DNA of 64,000 bases from Cronobacter malonaticus LMG 23826 (GCF_001277215.2 NZ_CP013940.1:992001-1056000), one strand, 5' to 3'. Shown: positions 17,683 through 28,727, numbered from the stretch's first letter. A program made the numbers and translations. The notes: generated by a model from the sequence alone, not told the origin.

Positions 17683-19677
17683 TTATTTGCCAAGCACGTT
17701 GCGGGCTTTTTCCACCACGTTTTCGACGGTAAAGCCGAAGTACGGGAAGAGTTTCTCCGCAGGCGCGGATTCGCCATAGCCGGTCATGCCGACGATAGCG
17801 CCTTTCAGGCCGACATATTTGTACCAGTAGTCGGCGATGCCCGCTTCCACCGCCACGCGCGCGCTGACGTCAGACGGCAGCACCGATTCACGGTAGGCTT
17901 CATCCTGCGCGTCAAACACATCGGTCGACGGCAGCGACACTACACGCACCGCCACGCCGTCGCCACGCAGTTTTTCGGCCGCCTGAACGGCGATTTCCAC
18001 TTCCGAACCGGTGGCAATCAGGATCAGATCCGGTTTGCCGCCCGCGTCTTTCAGGATATAACCGCCGCGCGCCACATCTTTTAGCTGCTGCGGCGAGCGC
18101 TCAATTTGCGCCAGGTTCTGACGGGAGAGGATCAGCGCCGTCGGGCCGTTGTGACGCTCGATAGCGGCTTTCCACGCCACCGCGGTTTCCACCTGGTCAC
18201 ACGGACGCCAGGTGCTGAAGTTCGGCGTCAGGCGCAGGCTCGCGAGCTGCTCCACCGCCTGGTGCGTCGGGCCATCTTCCCCTAAGCCGATAGAGTCATG
18301 GGTGTAGACCATAATCTGCCGCGCCTTCATCAGCGCCGCCATGCGCGCCGCGTTGCGGGCATATTCGACGAACATCAGGAAGGTGGCGGTGTAGGGCACA
18401 AAGCCGCCGTGGTGGGCGATGCCGTTGGCGATGGCCGTCATGCCGAATTCGCGCACGCCATAGTGAATGTAGTTGCCCGCCGGATCTTCTTTCAGCGATG
18501 TCGAGCCTGACCAGATAGTCAGGTTGCTCGGTGCGAGGTCTGCCGAACCGCCGAGCAACTCCGGCAGTACCGGACCATAGACGTTCAGCGCGTTCTGGGA
18601 CGCCTTACGGGAGGCGATTTTCGCCGGTTCCGCCTGGAGTTTTTCAATGTACTCCTGCGTCACCTGCTGCCAGTTTTCCGGCATTTCACCGCCCATACGG
18701 CGGTTAAACTCTGCCGCCAGCTCCGGGTAGGCTTCCTGATACGCGGCGAATTTCTCGTTCCAGCTCGCTTCAACCTGGCGGCCTTTTTCTTTCGCATCCC
18801 AGCCTTTGTAGACTTCATCCGGAATTTCAAACGGCGGATAGTTCCAGCCGAGCTGTTTGCGGGTCAGCGCCACTTCTTCTTCGCCAAGCGCCGCGCCGTG
18901 GGATTCCTCTTTACCCGCTTTGTTCGGCGAGCCGAAGCCAATGACGGTGCGACAGATAATCAGCGACGGTTTATCGGTAACCTGTTTCGCCTCTTCGATA
19001 GCGCGTTTGATAGCCTCTGGATCGTGGCCGTCAATCTCATGCACTACGTGCCAGTGGTAGGCTTCGAAACGTTTGGCGGTGTCATCGGTAAACCAGCCTT
19101 CGGTTTCGCCATCAATGGAGATGCCGTTGTGATCGTAGAAGCCAATGAGCTTGCCAAGACCCAACGTGCCCGCGAGCGAGCAGACCTCATGGGAGATGCC
19201 TTCCATCAGGCAGCCGTCGCCCATAAACACATAGGTATTATGATCCACAATCTCATGGCCCGGGCGGTTGAACTGCGCCGCGAGCGTTTTCTCGGCAATC
19301 GCCAGACCAACAGCGTTCGCCAGCCCCTGGCCGAGCGGCCCGGTGGTGGTTTCCACGCCCGGCGTATAGCCGATTTCCGGGTGGCCCGGCGTTTTGGAGT
19401 GCAGCTGGCGGAAGTTTTTCAGCTCTTCCATCGGCAGGTCGTAGCCTGAGAGGTGCAGCAGGCTATAGAGCAGCATCGAGGCGTGGCCGTTGGAAAGAAT
19501 AAAGCGGTCGCGGTCATACCACGTCGGGTTTGTCGGGTTGTGCTTGAGGAAATCATTCCACAACACTTCGGCGATATCCGCCATCCCCATCGGCGCGCCG
19601 GGGTGACCGGATTTGGCTTTCTGAACCGCATCCATGCTCAGCGCACGGATGGCGTTGGCTAAAAGCTGACGAGACAT
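17683..19677 (-). CDS. tktB: Transketolase TktB
   Basis: Thiamine-diphosphate enzyme of the pentose-phosphate pathway, moving two-carbon ketol units between sugar phosphates. The protein has 664 residues from the ATG at 19677, with GGAGAG five bases upstream; E. coli TktB has 667. The N-terminal cofactor domain shows [17 protein letters not shown] and the diphosphate-binding [12 protein letters not shown]. The pyrimidine-binding domain carries [14 protein letters not shown]. Assigned as TktB rather than TktA because talA lies directly upstream, 20 bases away, as in E. coli. Its 3' flank has been altered by an insertion (see the repeats at 16427 and 17666). Confidence 0.94.
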   Translation of the reverse strand: MSRQLLANAIRALSMDAVQKAKSGHPGAPMGMADIAEVLWNDFLKHNPTNPTWYDRDRFILSNGHASMLLYSLLHLSGYDLPMEELKNFRQLHSKTPGHPEIGYTPGVETTTGPLGQGLANAVGLAIAEKTLAAQFNRPGHEIVDHNTYVFMGDGCLMEGISHEVCSLAGTLGLGKLIGFYDHNGISIDGETEGWFTDDTAKRFEAYHWHVVHEIDGHDPEAIKRAIEEAKQVTDKPSLIICRTVIGFGSPNKAGKEESHGAALGEEEVALTRKQLGWNYPPFEIPDEVYKGWDAKEKGRQVEASWNEKFAAYQEAYPELAAEFNRRMGGEMPENWQQVTQEYIEKLQAEPAKIASRKASQNALNVYGPVLPELLGGSADLAPSNLTIWSGSTSLKEDPAGNYIHYGVREFGMTAIANGIAHHGGFVPYTATFLMFVEYARNAARMAALMKARQIMVYTHDSIGLGEDGPTHQAVEQLASLRLTPNFSTWRPCDQVETAVAWKAAIERHNGPTALILSRQNLAQIERSPQQLKDVARGGYILKDAGGKPDLILIATGSEVEIAVQAAEKLRGDGVAVRVVSLPSTDVFDAQDEAYRESVLPSDVSARVAVEAGIADYWYKYVGLKGAIVGMTGYGESAPAEKLFPYFGFTVENVVEKARNVLGK

Positions 19678-19697
19678 GTTTCTCTCCATGGCAAAAG

Positions 19698-20648
19698 TTA
19701 AAGTTTGGCGGCAAGCAGATCTTCAAGTGAGCGCTGGTCGACGGCGAACTGGCGAATGCCTTCGGCCAGTTTTTCGACCGCCATCGCGTCCTGGTTATGC
19801 TCCCAGCGGAATTCGGCTTCGGTCATCGGCTGCGGACGGTTAAAGCCCTGAGACGCCGGAATCAGCTTACGCGCCACCGGCGCATCGCTCTCCTGCAACT
19901 CTTTCAGCAGGTTAGGGGAGATGGTCAGACGGTCGCAGCCCGCCAGCGCCAGGATCTGCTCGGTACGGCGGAAGCTCGCGCCCATGACGATGGTCTGGTA
20001 GTTATGCTGCTTGTAGTAGTCGTAGATGTTACGCACCGACTTCACGCCGGGATCTTCATCGACCACATACGGGTCCATCGGTTTGCGGGTGTTGTACCAG
20101 TCATAGATACGGCCCACGAACGGGGAGATCAGATACACCCCCGCTTCGGCACAGGCGCGCGCCTGGGCGAAGGAGAACAGCAGCGTCAGGTTGCAGTGAA
20201 TGCCTTCTTTTTCCAGTTCTTCTGCGGCGCGAATGCCTTCCCAGGTAGAGGCGAGCTTAATCAGAATGCGCGATTTATCGATGCCCTGTTCCTGATACAG
20301 CTCCACCAGGCGACGCGCTTTGGCGATGCTTTTTTCTTTGTCGAACGACAGGCGGGCGTCCACTTCGGTTGAGACGCGCCCCGGAATGCTTTTCAGAATT
20401 TCCGCACCCACATTGACAGCCAGTTTGTCGCTCGCTTCCGCCACCTGCTCTTTTTGCGTGCTGCCGCGTTTTTTGCCGTATTCCAGCGCATCGGTGAACA
20501 GATGCTGGTAATGCTCAAGGCTTGCGGCCTTCAGCAGCAGAGAGGGGTTGGTGGTCGCGTCCTGGGGCTGATAGTTACGAATGGATTCAATATCGCCGCT
20601 GTCGGCGACTACTGTTGTGAATTGTTTAATGCCATCGAGTTGGTTCAT
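19698..20648 (-). CDS. talA: Transaldolase A
   Basis: Transfers dihydroxyacetone units between sugar phosphates in the pentose-phosphate pathway. The 316-residue protein equals E. coli TalA in length. The Schiff-base lysine is Lys131 in [12 protein letters not shown], and the upstream [12 protein letters not shown] signature and the phosphate-binding [11 protein letters not shown] are present. It is the first gene of talA-tktB. In E. coli this operon is RpoS-dependent; no promoter was assigned here. maeB diverges upstream. Confidence 0.96.
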   Translation of the reverse strand: MNQLDGIKQFTTVVADSGDIESIRNYQPQDATTNPSLLLKAASLEHYQHLFTDALEYGKKRGSTQKEQVAEASDKLAVNVGAEILKSIPGRVSTEVDARLSFDKEKSIAKARRLVELYQEQGIDKSRILIKLASTWEGIRAAEELEKEGIHCNLTLLFSFAQARACAEAGVYLISPFVGRIYDWYNTRKPMDPYVVDEDPGVKSVRNIYDYYKQHNYQTIVMGASFRRTEQILALAGCDRLTISPNLLKELQESDAPVARKLIPASQGFNRPQPMTEAEFRWEHNQDAMAVEKLAEGIRQFAVDQRSLEDLLAAKL

Positions 20649-20929
20649 TTTGCTACTCCTTGAAAAGCAAAGATTTTATGGGGCGCTGTCAGTGTCGCCC
20701 GCCGGGATCTCATCAGGGACATAACAAAAAAGCATAGCAGACGCGCATAGCAATGCTTTCCCGAACCGGCAACATCGCTGCTATAAATTGATAACATCAA
20801 AGGGTTGCATGACTCAGAGTTTGGCGGTCTTCAAAGTTTAGCCGCCGCTAACGGGCGATACTGACGGCCTGGTTAAACGAGCGTGCGACACGCCGCTTCA
20901 TACCCTGCAGAAGAAAAAGGATCAGTAAA

Positions 20930-23209
20930 ATGGATGAGCAATTAAAACAGAGCGCCCTCGATTTTCACGAATTCCCGGTACCAGGCAAAATTCAGGTTTC
21001 TCCGACCAAACCGCTGGCGACCCAGCGCGATCTGGCGCTGGCGTATTCGCCAGGCGTAGCCGCGCCCTGTCTGGAAATCGCCGCCGACCCGCTGGCCGCC
21101 TATAAATACACCGCGCGCGGCAACCTCGTGGCGGTTATCTCCAACGGCACCGCGGTGCTGGGGCTTGGCAATATCGGCGCGCTGGCCGGTAAACCGGTGA
21201 TGGAAGGCAAGGGCGTCCTGTTTAAGAAATTCGCCGGTATTGATGTGTTTGATATCGAAATCGACGAGCACGATCCCGATAAAGTGGTTGATGTGGTGGC
21301 GGCGCTGGAGCCGACCTTCGGCGGTATCAACCTGGAAGATATCAAAGCGCCGGAATGTTTTTATATCGAAAAGAAACTGCGCGAGCGCATGAACATTCCG
21401 GTGTTCCATGACGATCAGCACGGCACCGCCATCATCTGTACCGCCGCGGTGTTAAACGGCCTGCGCGTGGTGCAGAAAAATATCTCCGACGTGCGCCTCG
21501 TGGTTTCCGGTGCGGGCGCGTCCGCTATCGCCTGTATGAACCTGCTGGTGGCGCTTGGCATGCAGAAGCACAACATCGTGGTGTGCGACTCCAAAGGCGT
21601 TATCTACAAAGGCCGTGAAGAGAACATGGCGGAAACCAAAGCCGCCTACGCGATTGACGACAACGGCAAGCGCACGCTCGGTGAAGTGATCGAAGGCGCG
21701 GATATCTTCCTTGGCTGCTCCGGCCCGAAAGTCATGACCCAGGAGATGGTCAAAAAGATGGCGGATTCGCCGCTCATCCTGGCGCTCGCCAACCCGGAGC
21801 CGGAAATCATGCCGCCGCTCGCCAAAGCGGTGCGCCCGGATGCGATCATCTGCACCGGCCGTTCAGATTTCCCGAACCAGGTGAACAATGTCCTCTGCTT
21901 CCCGTTCATCTTCCGTGGCGCGCTGGATGTGGGCGCGACCGCCATCAACGAAGAGATGAAGCTCGCGGCGGTGCATGCCATCGCTGAACTGGCGCACGCC
22001 GAGCAGAGCGAAGTGGTGGCCTCGGCCTATGAAGATCAGGAGCTGTCGTTCGGCCCGGATTACATCATTCCGAAACCGTTCGACCCGCGCCTTATCGTGA
22101 CTATCGCGCCTGCGGTGGCGAAAGCGGCGATGGATTCCGGCGTGGCGACCCGCCCGATTGAGGATTTCGACGCGTACAGAGACAAGCTCACCGAATTTGT
22201 CTACAAAACCAACCTGTTCATGAAGCCGGTCTTCAACCAGGCGCGCAAAGATCCGAAGCGCGTGGTGCTGACCGAAGGCGAAGAGCCGCGCGTGCTGCAT
22301 GCGACCCAGGAGCTGATTACGCTTGGCCTGGCGAAGCCTGTGCTGGTGGGGCGTCCTGGCGTTATCGAGATGCGCCTGAAAAAACTCGGTCTGCAAATCG
22401 AGGCGGGCAAAGATTTCGAAATCGTGAATAACGAGTCGGACCCGCGCTTTAAGGAGTACTGGAACGAGTATTACAGCATCATGAAGCGCCGTGGCATCAC
22501 CCAGGAGCAGGCCCAGCGCGCCGTTATTGGCAACAGTACGGTGATTGGCGCCATCATGGTGCATCGCGGCGAAGCCGACGCGATGATTTGCGGCACAATT
22601 GGCGACTATCATGAGCATTTCAGCGTGGTTCAGCAGATTTTCGGCTATCGCGACGGCGTAAAAGCCGCGGGCGCGATGAACGCGCTGCTGCTGCCGAGCG
22701 GCAACACGTTTATCGCCGACATGTACGTGAACGACGATCCGACGCCGGAACAGCTGGCGGAGATCACCGTCATGGCGGCGGAAACGGTGCGTCGCTTTGG
22801 GATCGAGCCGAAAGTGGCGTTGTTGTCGCATTCCAACTTTGGTTCTTCCGATTCGCCCGCCGCCAGCAAAATGCGCGAGACGCTACAGCTGGTGCGTGAG
22901 CGCGCCCCGGATCTGATGATCGACGGTGAGATGCACGGCGACGCGGCGCTGGTAGAGAGCATCCGTAACGATCGTATGCCGGACAGCCCGCTGAAAGGCT
23001 CGGCCAACATCCTGATTATGCCGAACGTGGAAGCGGCGCGTATCAGTTATAACCTGCTGCGTGTATCAAGCTCCGAGGGCGTGACCGTGGGGCCGGTGCT
23101 GATGGGCGTTGCGAAACCAGTGCACGTGTTGACGCCGATCGCCTCGGTTCGCCGTATCGTGAATATGGTGGCGCTGGCGGTGGTCGAAGCACAAACCAAC
23201 CCGCTGTAA
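20930..23209 (+). CDS. maeB: NADP-dependent malic enzyme MaeB
   Basis: Converts malate to pyruvate, CO2 and NADPH. The 759-residue protein is the two-domain form seen in E. coli (759). Residues 1-430 are the malic enzyme with the active-site Tyr in [15 protein letters not shown], the metal-binding DDQHGTA and the dinucleotide fold [15 protein letters not shown]. Residues 431-759 resemble phosphotransacetylase ([18 protein letters not shown]) and serve regulation by acetyl-CoA rather than catalysis in the known enzyme. ATG at 20930 is preceded by AAAAGGATCAG. A REP block follows it, then the end of fepC on the opposite strand. Confidence 0.97.
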   Translation: MDEQLKQSALDFHEFPVPGKIQVSPTKPLATQRDLALAYSPGVAAPCLEIAADPLAAYKYTARGNLVAVISNGTAVLGLGNIGALAGKPVMEGKGVLFKKFAGIDVFDIEIDEHDPDKVVDVVAALEPTFGGINLEDIKAPECFYIEKKLRERMNIPVFHDDQHGTAIICTAAVLNGLRVVQKNISDVRLVVSGAGASAIACMNLLVALGMQKHNIVVCDSKGVIYKGREENMAETKAAYAIDDNGKRTLGEVIEGADIFLGCSGPKVMTQEMVKKMADSPLILALANPEPEIMPPLAKAVRPDAIICTGRSDFPNQVNNVLCFPFIFRGALDVGATAINEEMKLAAVHAIAELAHAEQSEVVASAYEDQELSFGPDYIIPKPFDPRLIVTIAPAVAKAAMDSGVATRPIEDFDAYRDKLTEFVYKTNLFMKPVFNQARKDPKRVVLTEGEEPRVLHATQELITLGLAKPVLVGRPGVIEMRLKKLGLQIEAGKDFEIVNNESDPRFKEYWNEYYSIMKRRGITQEQAQRAVIGNSTVIGAIMVHRGEADAMICGTIGDYHEHFSVVQQIFGYRDGVKAAGAMNALLLPSGNTFIADMYVNDDPTPEQLAEITVMAAETVRRFGIEPKVALLSHSNFGSSDSPAASKMRETLQLVRERAPDLMIDGEMHGDAALVESIRNDRMPDSPLKGSANILIMPNVEAARISYNLLRVSSSEGVTVGPVLMGVAKPVHVLTPIASVRRIVNMVALAVVEAQTNPL

Positions 23210-23218
23210 GTTGTTAAC

Positions 23219-23392
23219 GGCGGGTGCGCAGGCTTACCCGCCCTGCATTGAAGTGCTTTTTCGTAGGTTTTGTAGGGTGGGTAAGCGCAGCGCACCCACC
23301 CGACGTTAACGGCGGGTGCGCAGGCTTACCCGCCCTACAAGGGAGTGGTTGTTCGTAGGTTTTGTAGGGTGGGTAAGCGTAGCGCACCCACC
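23219..23392. repeat. REP-like palindromes, two tandem 92-bp units
   Basis: Four palindromes in alternating orientation: GGCGGGTGCGCAGGCTTACCCGCC type at 23219 and 23311, and TAGGGTGGGTAAGCG...CGCACCCACC type at 23274 and 23366. One unit of inverted pair plus spacer repeats with a 92-bp period. It fills the gap between convergent maeB and fepC and marks the left end of the ent block. Confidence 0.85.
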
Positions 23393-23417
23393 ATTTACCC
23401 TGACGCCTCATTGCCCA

Positions 23418-24203
23418 CTACCGCCGCCCGAGCGGCACCACCAGCGGCGTACCCGCCACCGGATCCTCAATAATCATGCACCGCAATCCGTAAATCGCCT
23501 CGATAAGCGCCGCGTCCACAATCTCTGACGGCGCGCCCTCGGCGATAATCTTCCCGTCCCGCAACGCAATCAGATGGTTCGCGTAGCGGCACGCCTGGTT
23601 TAAATCGTGCAGCACCGCGGCAAGCGTATACCCCTGCTCGCGGTTGAGCGTACAGAGCAGTTCCAGCAGATCAATCTGATGGCTGATATCAAGCCAGGTG
23701 GTCGGCTCGTCGAGCAGCAAAATAGAGGTTTCCTGCGCTAACACCATCGCAATCCAGGCGCGCTGGCGCTGGCCGCCGGAGAGCGTATCGACGCTCTGGT
23801 CGGCAAGCGCGGTCACGCCGGTCGCCGCCATCGCCTTTTGCACCGCGCGCTCGTCCTCGTCGCGCCAGCGGGTAAACAGCGGCTGATGCGGATAACGCCC
23901 GCGCGCTACCAACTCCGCAACGGTGATATCCCCCGGCGCGCTGGCGTTCTGCGCGAGCAGGCCAATGCGCCGCGCCACCTCTTTGGTGGCGAAGTGCTGA
24001 ATAGCCTGGCCGTCGAGCCGCACCTGCCCGCCGAGCGGCTTCATCAGACGGCTCAGCGTGCGCAGCAGCGTCGATTTGCCGCAGCCGTTCGGGCCGATAA
24101 TCGCGGTGAATTTGCCATCCGGGATCGCCACGTTAAGCCCGTCGGCGACGCGAAAATCGCCGTAGCCCAGCGTCAGCGCTTCGCCGGTTAAGCGTGAAGT
24201 CAT
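23418..24203 (-). CDS. fepC: Ferric enterobactin ABC transporter ATPase FepC
   Basis: Cytoplasmic ATPase that powers uptake of ferric enterobactin through FepD-FepG. The 261-residue protein has Walker A GPNGCGKST at 37-45, signature TLSGGQRQRAW, Walker B LLLDEPTTWLD and the H-loop AVLHDLN. The C-terminal GLRCMIIEDPVAGTPLVVPLGR is characteristic of FepC. Two ATGs are possible, at 24209 and 24203; the second is preferred because AGGAG sits six bases before it and overlaps the first. It follows fepG by two bases. In E. coli fepE and entF lie downstream; here the gene faces maeB across a REP block. Confidence 0.96.
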   Translation of the reverse strand: MTSRLTGEALTLGYGDFRVADGLNVAIPDGKFTAIIGPNGCGKSTLLRTLSRLMKPLGGQVRLDGQAIQHFATKEVARRIGLLAQNASAPGDITVAELVARGRYPHQPLFTRWRDEDERAVQKAMAATGVTALADQSVDTLSGGQRQRAWIAMVLAQETSILLLDEPTTWLDISHQIDLLELLCTLNREQGYTLAAVLHDLNQACRYANHLIALRDGKIIAEGAPSEIVDAALIEAIYGLRCMIIEDPVAGTPLVVPLGRR

Positions 24204-24205
24204 TG

Positions 24206-25198
24206 TCATCTCCTGCGTGACTCCTGTATCAACAAGGCGATGAGATAAATGCCGCCGAGGCAGACGGTCACGGTGCCCACCGGCAGCTGATAAGGCGTAA
24301 ACAGATATTGCGCGCACAGATCGGCGGCCAGCAGCAGCAGCGCGCCGCAGAGCGCCGCCTGGGTCAGCCCAAAGCGCGCGGTGCCGCTTAAGCGACGCGC
24401 GATATGCGGGGCCACCAGCGCCACAAAGGAAATCGGCCCGGCCATCGCCGTCGCGCCTGCGGTCAGCACCACGCCGGTCAGCATCAGCAGCAGGCGGGAG
24501 CGTTCCACCGCCACCCCCAGCGCGCAGGCGCTGTCGTCGCCCATCTCCAGCAGCCGCATCCGGCGCACCAGCAGCGCGCTCGCCAGCAGCGCCAGCACAA
24601 GCAGCGGGGCGGCGGGCAGCGTTTTTCCCCAGGTCATGCCATTCAGTGAACCGGCGTTCCACAGGCCCGCCGACAGCGCCGTCTCAAGCGACGCCTGCAA
24701 CAGCAGCCACGTATTGAACGCCACCAGCATCGCGCGCACGCCAATGCCGATAATAATCAGCCGGAAGGTGTCGATGCCGTTGCGCCAGGCGAGCAGCCAG
24801 ACGACAAACGCCGTCAGCGTACCGCCCGCGATGGCGGCGAACGCGATAGCGGACTGGTGCTGACCTGCCAGCACCATCGCCACCAGCACGCCGCTCCACG
24901 CGCCGGTGTTAAAGCCCATGACATCGGGGCTGCCCAGGGGGTTGCGCATCAGCGACTGAAAAATCGCGCCGCTCACGCCGAGCGCGGCACCCAACAGCAG
25001 CGCCATCGCCACGCGCGGCAGCCGCCATTCGGTGACGATAAGCGAGACATTGCGCGGCGCGAGGCCGGTCAGCGCGTCCAGCACCTTGCGGGCCTCAAGC
25101 GTTACCGCGCCCTGCGTCAGCGCCCAGAGGCTGAGACCTGTACACAGGCTCAACATGAGCAGGCAAAAAAGCCATAAACGGGGGGAGACGGATTTCAT
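24206..25198 (-). CDS. fepG: Ferric enterobactin ABC transporter permease FepG
   Basis: Inner-membrane permease of the FecCD/BtuC family that forms the ferric-enterobactin channel with FepD. The product has 330 residues, the E. coli length, from the ATG at 25198. About nine or ten hydrophobic segments are visible. The typical blocks are RLPRVAMALLLGAALGVSGAIFQSLMRNPLGSPD near the N-terminus and the FepC-contacting GPISFVALVAPHIARRL near 250-270. Its ATG overlaps the fepD TGA (ATGA), indicating translational coupling. Confidence 0.96.
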   Translation of the reverse strand: MKSVSPRLWLFCLLMLSLCTGLSLWALTQGAVTLEARKVLDALTGLAPRNVSLIVTEWRLPRVAMALLLGAALGVSGAIFQSLMRNPLGSPDVMGFNTGAWSGVLVAMVLAGQHQSAIAFAAIAGGTLTAFVVWLLAWRNGIDTFRLIIIGIGVRAMLVAFNTWLLLQASLETALSAGLWNAGSLNGMTWGKTLPAAPLLVLALLASALLVRRMRLLEMGDDSACALGVAVERSRLLLMLTGVVLTAGATAMAGPISFVALVAPHIARRLSGTARFGLTQAALCGALLLLAADLCAQYLFTPYQLPVGTVTVCLGGIYLIALLIQESRRR

Positions 25199-26202
25199 AG
25201 CGACGCTCCGCCGCGCCGCTGGCGCACCAGGTAAATGAGCGCGGGCGCGCCGATAAACGCGCTGACCACCGAGACCCGCAGCTCGCCCGGCACTACCAGC
25301 CGGCCAATGATATCCGCCAGCAGCAGCAGCGACGGCGTGGCGAGCAGCGTCACCGGGAGCGACCAGCGGTGATCCGCGCCCACCAGCCAGCGCGCCAGGT
25401 GCGGCATCATCAGGCCGATAAAGGCGATGGGGCCGACCACGGCGGTGGCGCTGGCGCACAGGAGCGTAATGGCGATAAGCCCGAACACCTGCGTGCGCGC
25501 CACGCGGCTGCCGAGCGCCGTGGCCGTGTCGGCTCCCATACTGAGACTGTTCAGCGCGCGCCCCAGCAGCAGCGCGATAACTGCGCCCGTGAGCACGACT
25601 GGCGCAATGGCTTTGAGCGTCGTCAGGGTGCGGATATCAAGCGAGCCTGCCTGCCAGAAGCGCAGTTGGTCATACACCACCGGGTTTAAGAGCGCGATGC
25701 CGCCGGAAAGCCCTTCCAGCACCGCGGCCAGCGCCACGCCCGCGAGCGTCAGGCGCACCGGGCTAAGCTGCCCGCCGCCCGCGCTGCCGGTAAACGCCAC
25801 CACGAGCGTGGCGGCCAGCGCGCCGCACAGCGCCAGCGCGAGAATATGCAGCGGCTCGCTCACGCCCCACAGCGCCGCGCCCAGCACAATGGCGAAGCTG
25901 GCACCAGAGTTCACGCCTAACAGGCCGGGGTCGGCGAGCGGGTTGCGGGTCAGCGTTTGCATCAGCGCGCCGGCAAGCCCGAGCGACAGCCCGGCGACAA
26001 TCCCCGCAAGGGTACGCGGCAGGCGTGCGTCAAGCACGATAGTGCAGTCCGCGTCGCGGCAGGTGCCGGTGAGAGCGTCCATCACAAGAGAGAAGGGCAG
26101 GGATTTGGCACCCACCAGCAGGCTGAGGGCGACCATCAACAGCAGCAACAATGAGAGAGACCCCAGGACAACCACCCTGGAGGAAAGGCGCGAGGCCGAC
26201 AT
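25195..26202 (-). CDS. fepD: Ferric enterobactin ABC transporter permease FepD
   Basis: Partner permease of FepG. The 335-residue product (E. coli 334) starts at the ATG at 26202, with AGGA eight bases upstream; ATGs at 26211 and 26241 would give N-termini unlike the family. The N-terminal half contains DARLPRTLAGIVAG and ALMQTLTRNPLADPGLLG. The C-terminal half has GPIAFIGLMMPHLARWLVG for contact with FepC and the ending RVSVVSAFIGAPALIYLV. First gene of fepDGC, transcribed away from entS with a strong Fur box in between. Confidence 0.96.
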   Translation of the reverse strand: MSASRLSSRVVVLGSLSLLLLLMVALSLLVGAKSLPFSLVMDALTGTCRDADCTIVLDARLPRTLAGIVAGLSLGLAGALMQTLTRNPLADPGLLGVNSGASFAIVLGAALWGVSEPLHILALALCGALAATLVVAFTGSAGGGQLSPVRLTLAGVALAAVLEGLSGGIALLNPVVYDQLRFWQAGSLDIRTLTTLKAIAPVVLTGAVIALLLGRALNSLSMGADTATALGSRVARTQVFGLIAITLLCASATAVVGPIAFIGLMMPHLARWLVGADHRWSLPVTLLATPSLLLLADIIGRLVVPGELRVSVVSAFIGAPALIYLVRQRRGGASL

Positions 26203-26220
26203 AACGCACATCCTGGAATC

Positions 26221-26239
26221 GATAATGATAGTTATTATC
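26221..26239. promoter_or_regulatory. Fur box between fepD and entS
   Basis: GATAATGATAGTTATTATC matches 17 of 19 positions of the Fur consensus. It is placed between the divergent fepDGC and entS promoters, which are a known Fur-repressed pair in E. coli. Confidence 0.9.
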
Positions 26240-26309
26240 ACTCTTGGCTGGCTATGTTAGCATGGCCGTCCCGTTATCCGGCAAGGAAAATTCGCGTTAA
26301 GGCCCTGTA

Positions 26310-27554
26310 ATGAACCGACATTCGCTGTTGCTCAACCTCTCCTTATTGAAAACCCATCCCGCGTATCGCGCCGTCTTTCTGGCGCGCTTTATCTCCATTC
26401 TCGGCCTTGGTCTGCTTGGCGTGGCGGTGCCGGTACAGATCCAGACGCTCACCGGCTCGCCCTTCCAGGTGGGGCTGGCGGTCACGCTGACGGGTGCCGC
26501 GATGTTTATCGGGCTGATGACGGGCGGCGTACTGGCCGACCGCTACGAGCGCAAAACGCTCATTCTGCTGGCGCGTTCCACTTGCGGACTCGGGTTTATC
26601 GGGCTTTGGATCAACGCCATGCTGCCCGCGCCGTCGGTTATTGCGATTTACGCGCTCGGGCTGTGGGACGGGTTTTTCGGGGCGATCGGCGTGACGGCGC
26701 TGCTGGCGGCGACGCCCGCTATTGTCGGGCGTGAAAACCTGATGCAGGCGGGCGCGATCACCATGTTGACGGTGCGCCTGGGATCGGTGATTTCGCCGCT
26801 GCTCGGCGGCGTGCTGCTCGCCTGGGGCGGCGTGGCCTGGAACTACGCGCTGGCGGCGCTCGGCACCTTTCTCACGCTCCTGCCGCTGCTGACCCTTCCG
26901 GCATTGCCCGCGCCGCAGATGCAGCGCCAGCATCCACTGCGCGCGCTGGCCGACGGGCTGCGCTTTCTTGCGGCAAGCCCGGTAGTAGGCGGCGTGGCGC
27001 TGATCGGCGCGCTGCTGACGATGGCGAGCGCGGTGCGCGTGCTTTATCCCGCGCTTGCAAACCACTGGCAGATGACGAGCGGCGAAATCGGCGTATTGTA
27101 CGCCGCGGTGCCGCTTGGCGCGGCGCTCGGGGCGCTCACCAGCGGCGGGCTGGCACATGCGCCACGCCCCGGCCGCACGCTGCTGGCTTCTTCGGTGCTG
27201 GCGCTGGCGGCGGTTAGCGTGTTCAGCCTGATGCCGTTCTGGCCGCTGGCGTTTATCTGCCTGACGCTGTTCGGCTACCTGAGCGGTGTAAGCTCGCTGA
27301 TCCAGTACCAGCTTATCCAGACCCGCACGCCGGATCACATGCTCGGGCGCATTAACGGGCTGTGGACGGCGCAAAACGTGACGGGCGACGCCATCGGCGC
27401 GGCGGCGCTCGGTGGGATGGGCGCGTGGCTGTCGCCGGTAAGTGCGGCGAGCGTGGGCGGGATTGGGCTTGCGATCGTTACCCTTGCGCTGGCGCTGCTG
27501 CTGGCGGAACTGCGCCGTCTACGCCAGCCGCCGCCGGAACCCGCGCCGCATTAA
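26310..27554 (+). CDS. entS: Enterobactin exporter EntS
   Basis: Major-facilitator protein that exports enterobactin across the inner membrane. The 414-residue product (E. coli 416) shows 12 hydrophobic segments. The MFS loop 2-3 signature is [18 protein letters not shown], and the family-specific blocks [33 protein letters not shown] and [20 protein letters not shown] are present. It diverges from fepDGC across a Fur box and converges with fepB at a shared terminator. An antisense open frame spans most of the gene but is a GC-rich shadow. Confidence 0.95.
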   Translation: MNRHSLLLNLSLLKTHPAYRAVFLARFISILGLGLLGVAVPVQIQTLTGSPFQVGLAVTLTGAAMFIGLMTGGVLADRYERKTLILLARSTCGLGFIGLWINAMLPAPSVIAIYALGLWDGFFGAIGVTALLAATPAIVGRENLMQAGAITMLTVRLGSVISPLLGGVLLAWGGVAWNYALAALGTFLTLLPLLTLPALPAPQMQRQHPLRALADGLRFLAASPVVGGVALIGALLTMASAVRVLYPALANHWQMTSGEIGVLYAAVPLGAALGALTSGGLAHAPRPGRTLLASSVLALAAVSVFSLMPFWPLAFICLTLFGYLSGVSSLIQYQLIQTRTPDHMLGRINGLWTAQNVTGDAIGAAALGGMGAWLSPVSAASVGGIGLAIVTLALALLLAELRRLRQPPPEPAPH

Positions 27555-27558
27555 AAAA

Positions 27559-27581
27559 GGGGCCATCCGGCCCCGTCTTTT
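27559..27581. terminator. Terminator between convergent entS and fepB
   Basis: The arms GGGGCC (27559-27564) and GGCCCC (27569-27574) enclose the loop ATCC and are followed by GTCTTTT. Six A on the other side allow it to act on the fepB transcript as well. Confidence 0.82.
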
Positions 27582-28539
27582 ACTGTTTAAATAACGCTTC
27601 AAGCCGTTTCAGCAACAGGCTGGCGCTGTAGTAATCGAGCCGGAAAGTCTCGGTGCCGAGCGCGTAAACCCGTTTATTTTCCACGGCCGGCAGGTGGGCC
27701 AGCAGCGGATCGCGCATCAGCGCCGCCGCGTCTTTATCATCAGCCGCGAACAAAAACAGCGTCTCGCCGTTCAGCCCCGCTGCCAGATTTTCCCCGCCAA
27801 GCTGAATAATATCGTGGCGTTTGCCCATACTGGTGAGGCCATGCGCGGCGGGCGGCGGCGCAAGCGTAAAACCAAGCTGGCCGAGCAGTTTCCCCTGCGC
27901 CGATTCGGCGGTCCAGAGATTCGCGCCGTGCGCGGCGGGGTTGTAAACCAGCGCGCTCACGGGCTGCGGCGGCAGCTTCATCTGCGCTTTTGCCTGCGCG
28001 AGCTGCTGGTCAAACTGCGCGATGCGTTCGGCGGCCTGCTTCTCATGGCCTGTTATCTCACCAAGCTGCGTCAACAACGCCTGCCAGCTTTTATCGTCGT
28101 AATTGATGATTAATGTCGGGGCGATAGCGGAAAACTGTTCATACAGCGCCTGCGCCGAATCGCCGCCGGTCGCGCTCACCAGAATGAGATCCGGCATCTG
28201 CGCGGCGACAGCTTCAGCGTTCGGTTCGCCGATGTAAAGCCGTTCGACGTGACGCGCTTTGGCGATGTCACCCCACTGGCGCAAAAACCCCTGGTCGTCG
28301 GCGACGCGGTTGCCGGGAGAGGTGGCTCCGCTGGCCACCACCGGCGCGTCAATCGCCAGCAGCGAACCGGTCAGCGTGACGCTGGTGGAGACGATGCGCT
28401 GCGGCGCTTTTTCAAGCGTATGCACACCGCGGCTGTCGGTCACCTGACGCGGCCACGCCGCCGCCTGTGAGACTGAGGATATTCCTAAAAGCAGCAGGCT
28501 GGCGGCAAATGCGGCGCGCAGGGCAGATGTAAACGTCAC
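27580..28539 (-). CDS. fepB: Ferric enterobactin periplasmic binding protein FepB
   Basis: Binds ferric enterobactin in the periplasm and delivers it to FepDG. The 319-residue product (E. coli 318) has a signal peptide, [26 protein letters not shown], with cleavage after SQA at about 26. The class III binding-protein fold follows: [19 protein letters not shown], then [22 protein letters not shown] and the C-terminal lobe ending with [18 protein letters not shown]. It is transcribed away from entCEBAH, with Fur-like sites in the shared control region. Confidence 0.95.
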   Translation of the reverse strand: MTFTSALRAAFAASLLLLGISSVSQAAAWPRQVTDSRGVHTLEKAPQRIVSTSVTLTGSLLAIDAPVVASGATSPGNRVADDQGFLRQWGDIAKARHVERLYIGEPNAEAVAAQMPDLILVSATGGDSAQALYEQFSAIAPTLIINYDDKSWQALLTQLGEITGHEKQAAERIAQFDQQLAQAKAQMKLPPQPVSALVYNPAAHGANLWTAESAQGKLLGQLGFTLAPPPAAHGLTSMGKRHDIIQLGGENLAAGLNGETLFLFAADDKDAAALMRDPLLAHLPAVENKRVYALGTETFRLDYYSASLLLKRLEALFKQ

Positions 28540-28564
28540 GGCAACGATTCCTGTAAGATGAGTT

Positions 28565-28583
28565 AATAATGCTTCTCATTTTC
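28565..28583. promoter_or_regulatory. Fur-like site near fepB
   Basis: AATAATGCTTCTCATTTTC matches about 14 of 19 positions of the Fur consensus and lies 26 bases before the fepB start in the fepB-entC divergent region. Confidence 0.6.
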
Positions 28584-28678
28584 ATCATTTGCCGACAGGA
28601 TGCAAGCGGCGCTGTCGCCTCTGTTTCGCCCCTGTGGTTGACATCCCCGTCATTTCGCCTTAGGTTACGCCTCCAAAT

Positions 28679-28697
28679 ACAAATGATAACAATTATC
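28679..28697. promoter_or_regulatory. Fur-like site near entC
   Basis: The core AATGATAACAATTATC gives about 14 of 19 matches to the Fur consensus, 31 bases before the entC start. It presumably represses entCEBAH when iron is plentiful. Confidence 0.72.
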
Positions 28698-28727
28698 AGT
28701 TCACTTTTTTTGGTACAGGAGGAGCGC

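Noticed and set aside
26343..27374. Long minus-strand open frame opposite entS (343 codons)
   Set aside because: Its product is an arginine/glutamine-rich shadow with no hydrophobic core or motif. entS on the other strand is unmistakable.
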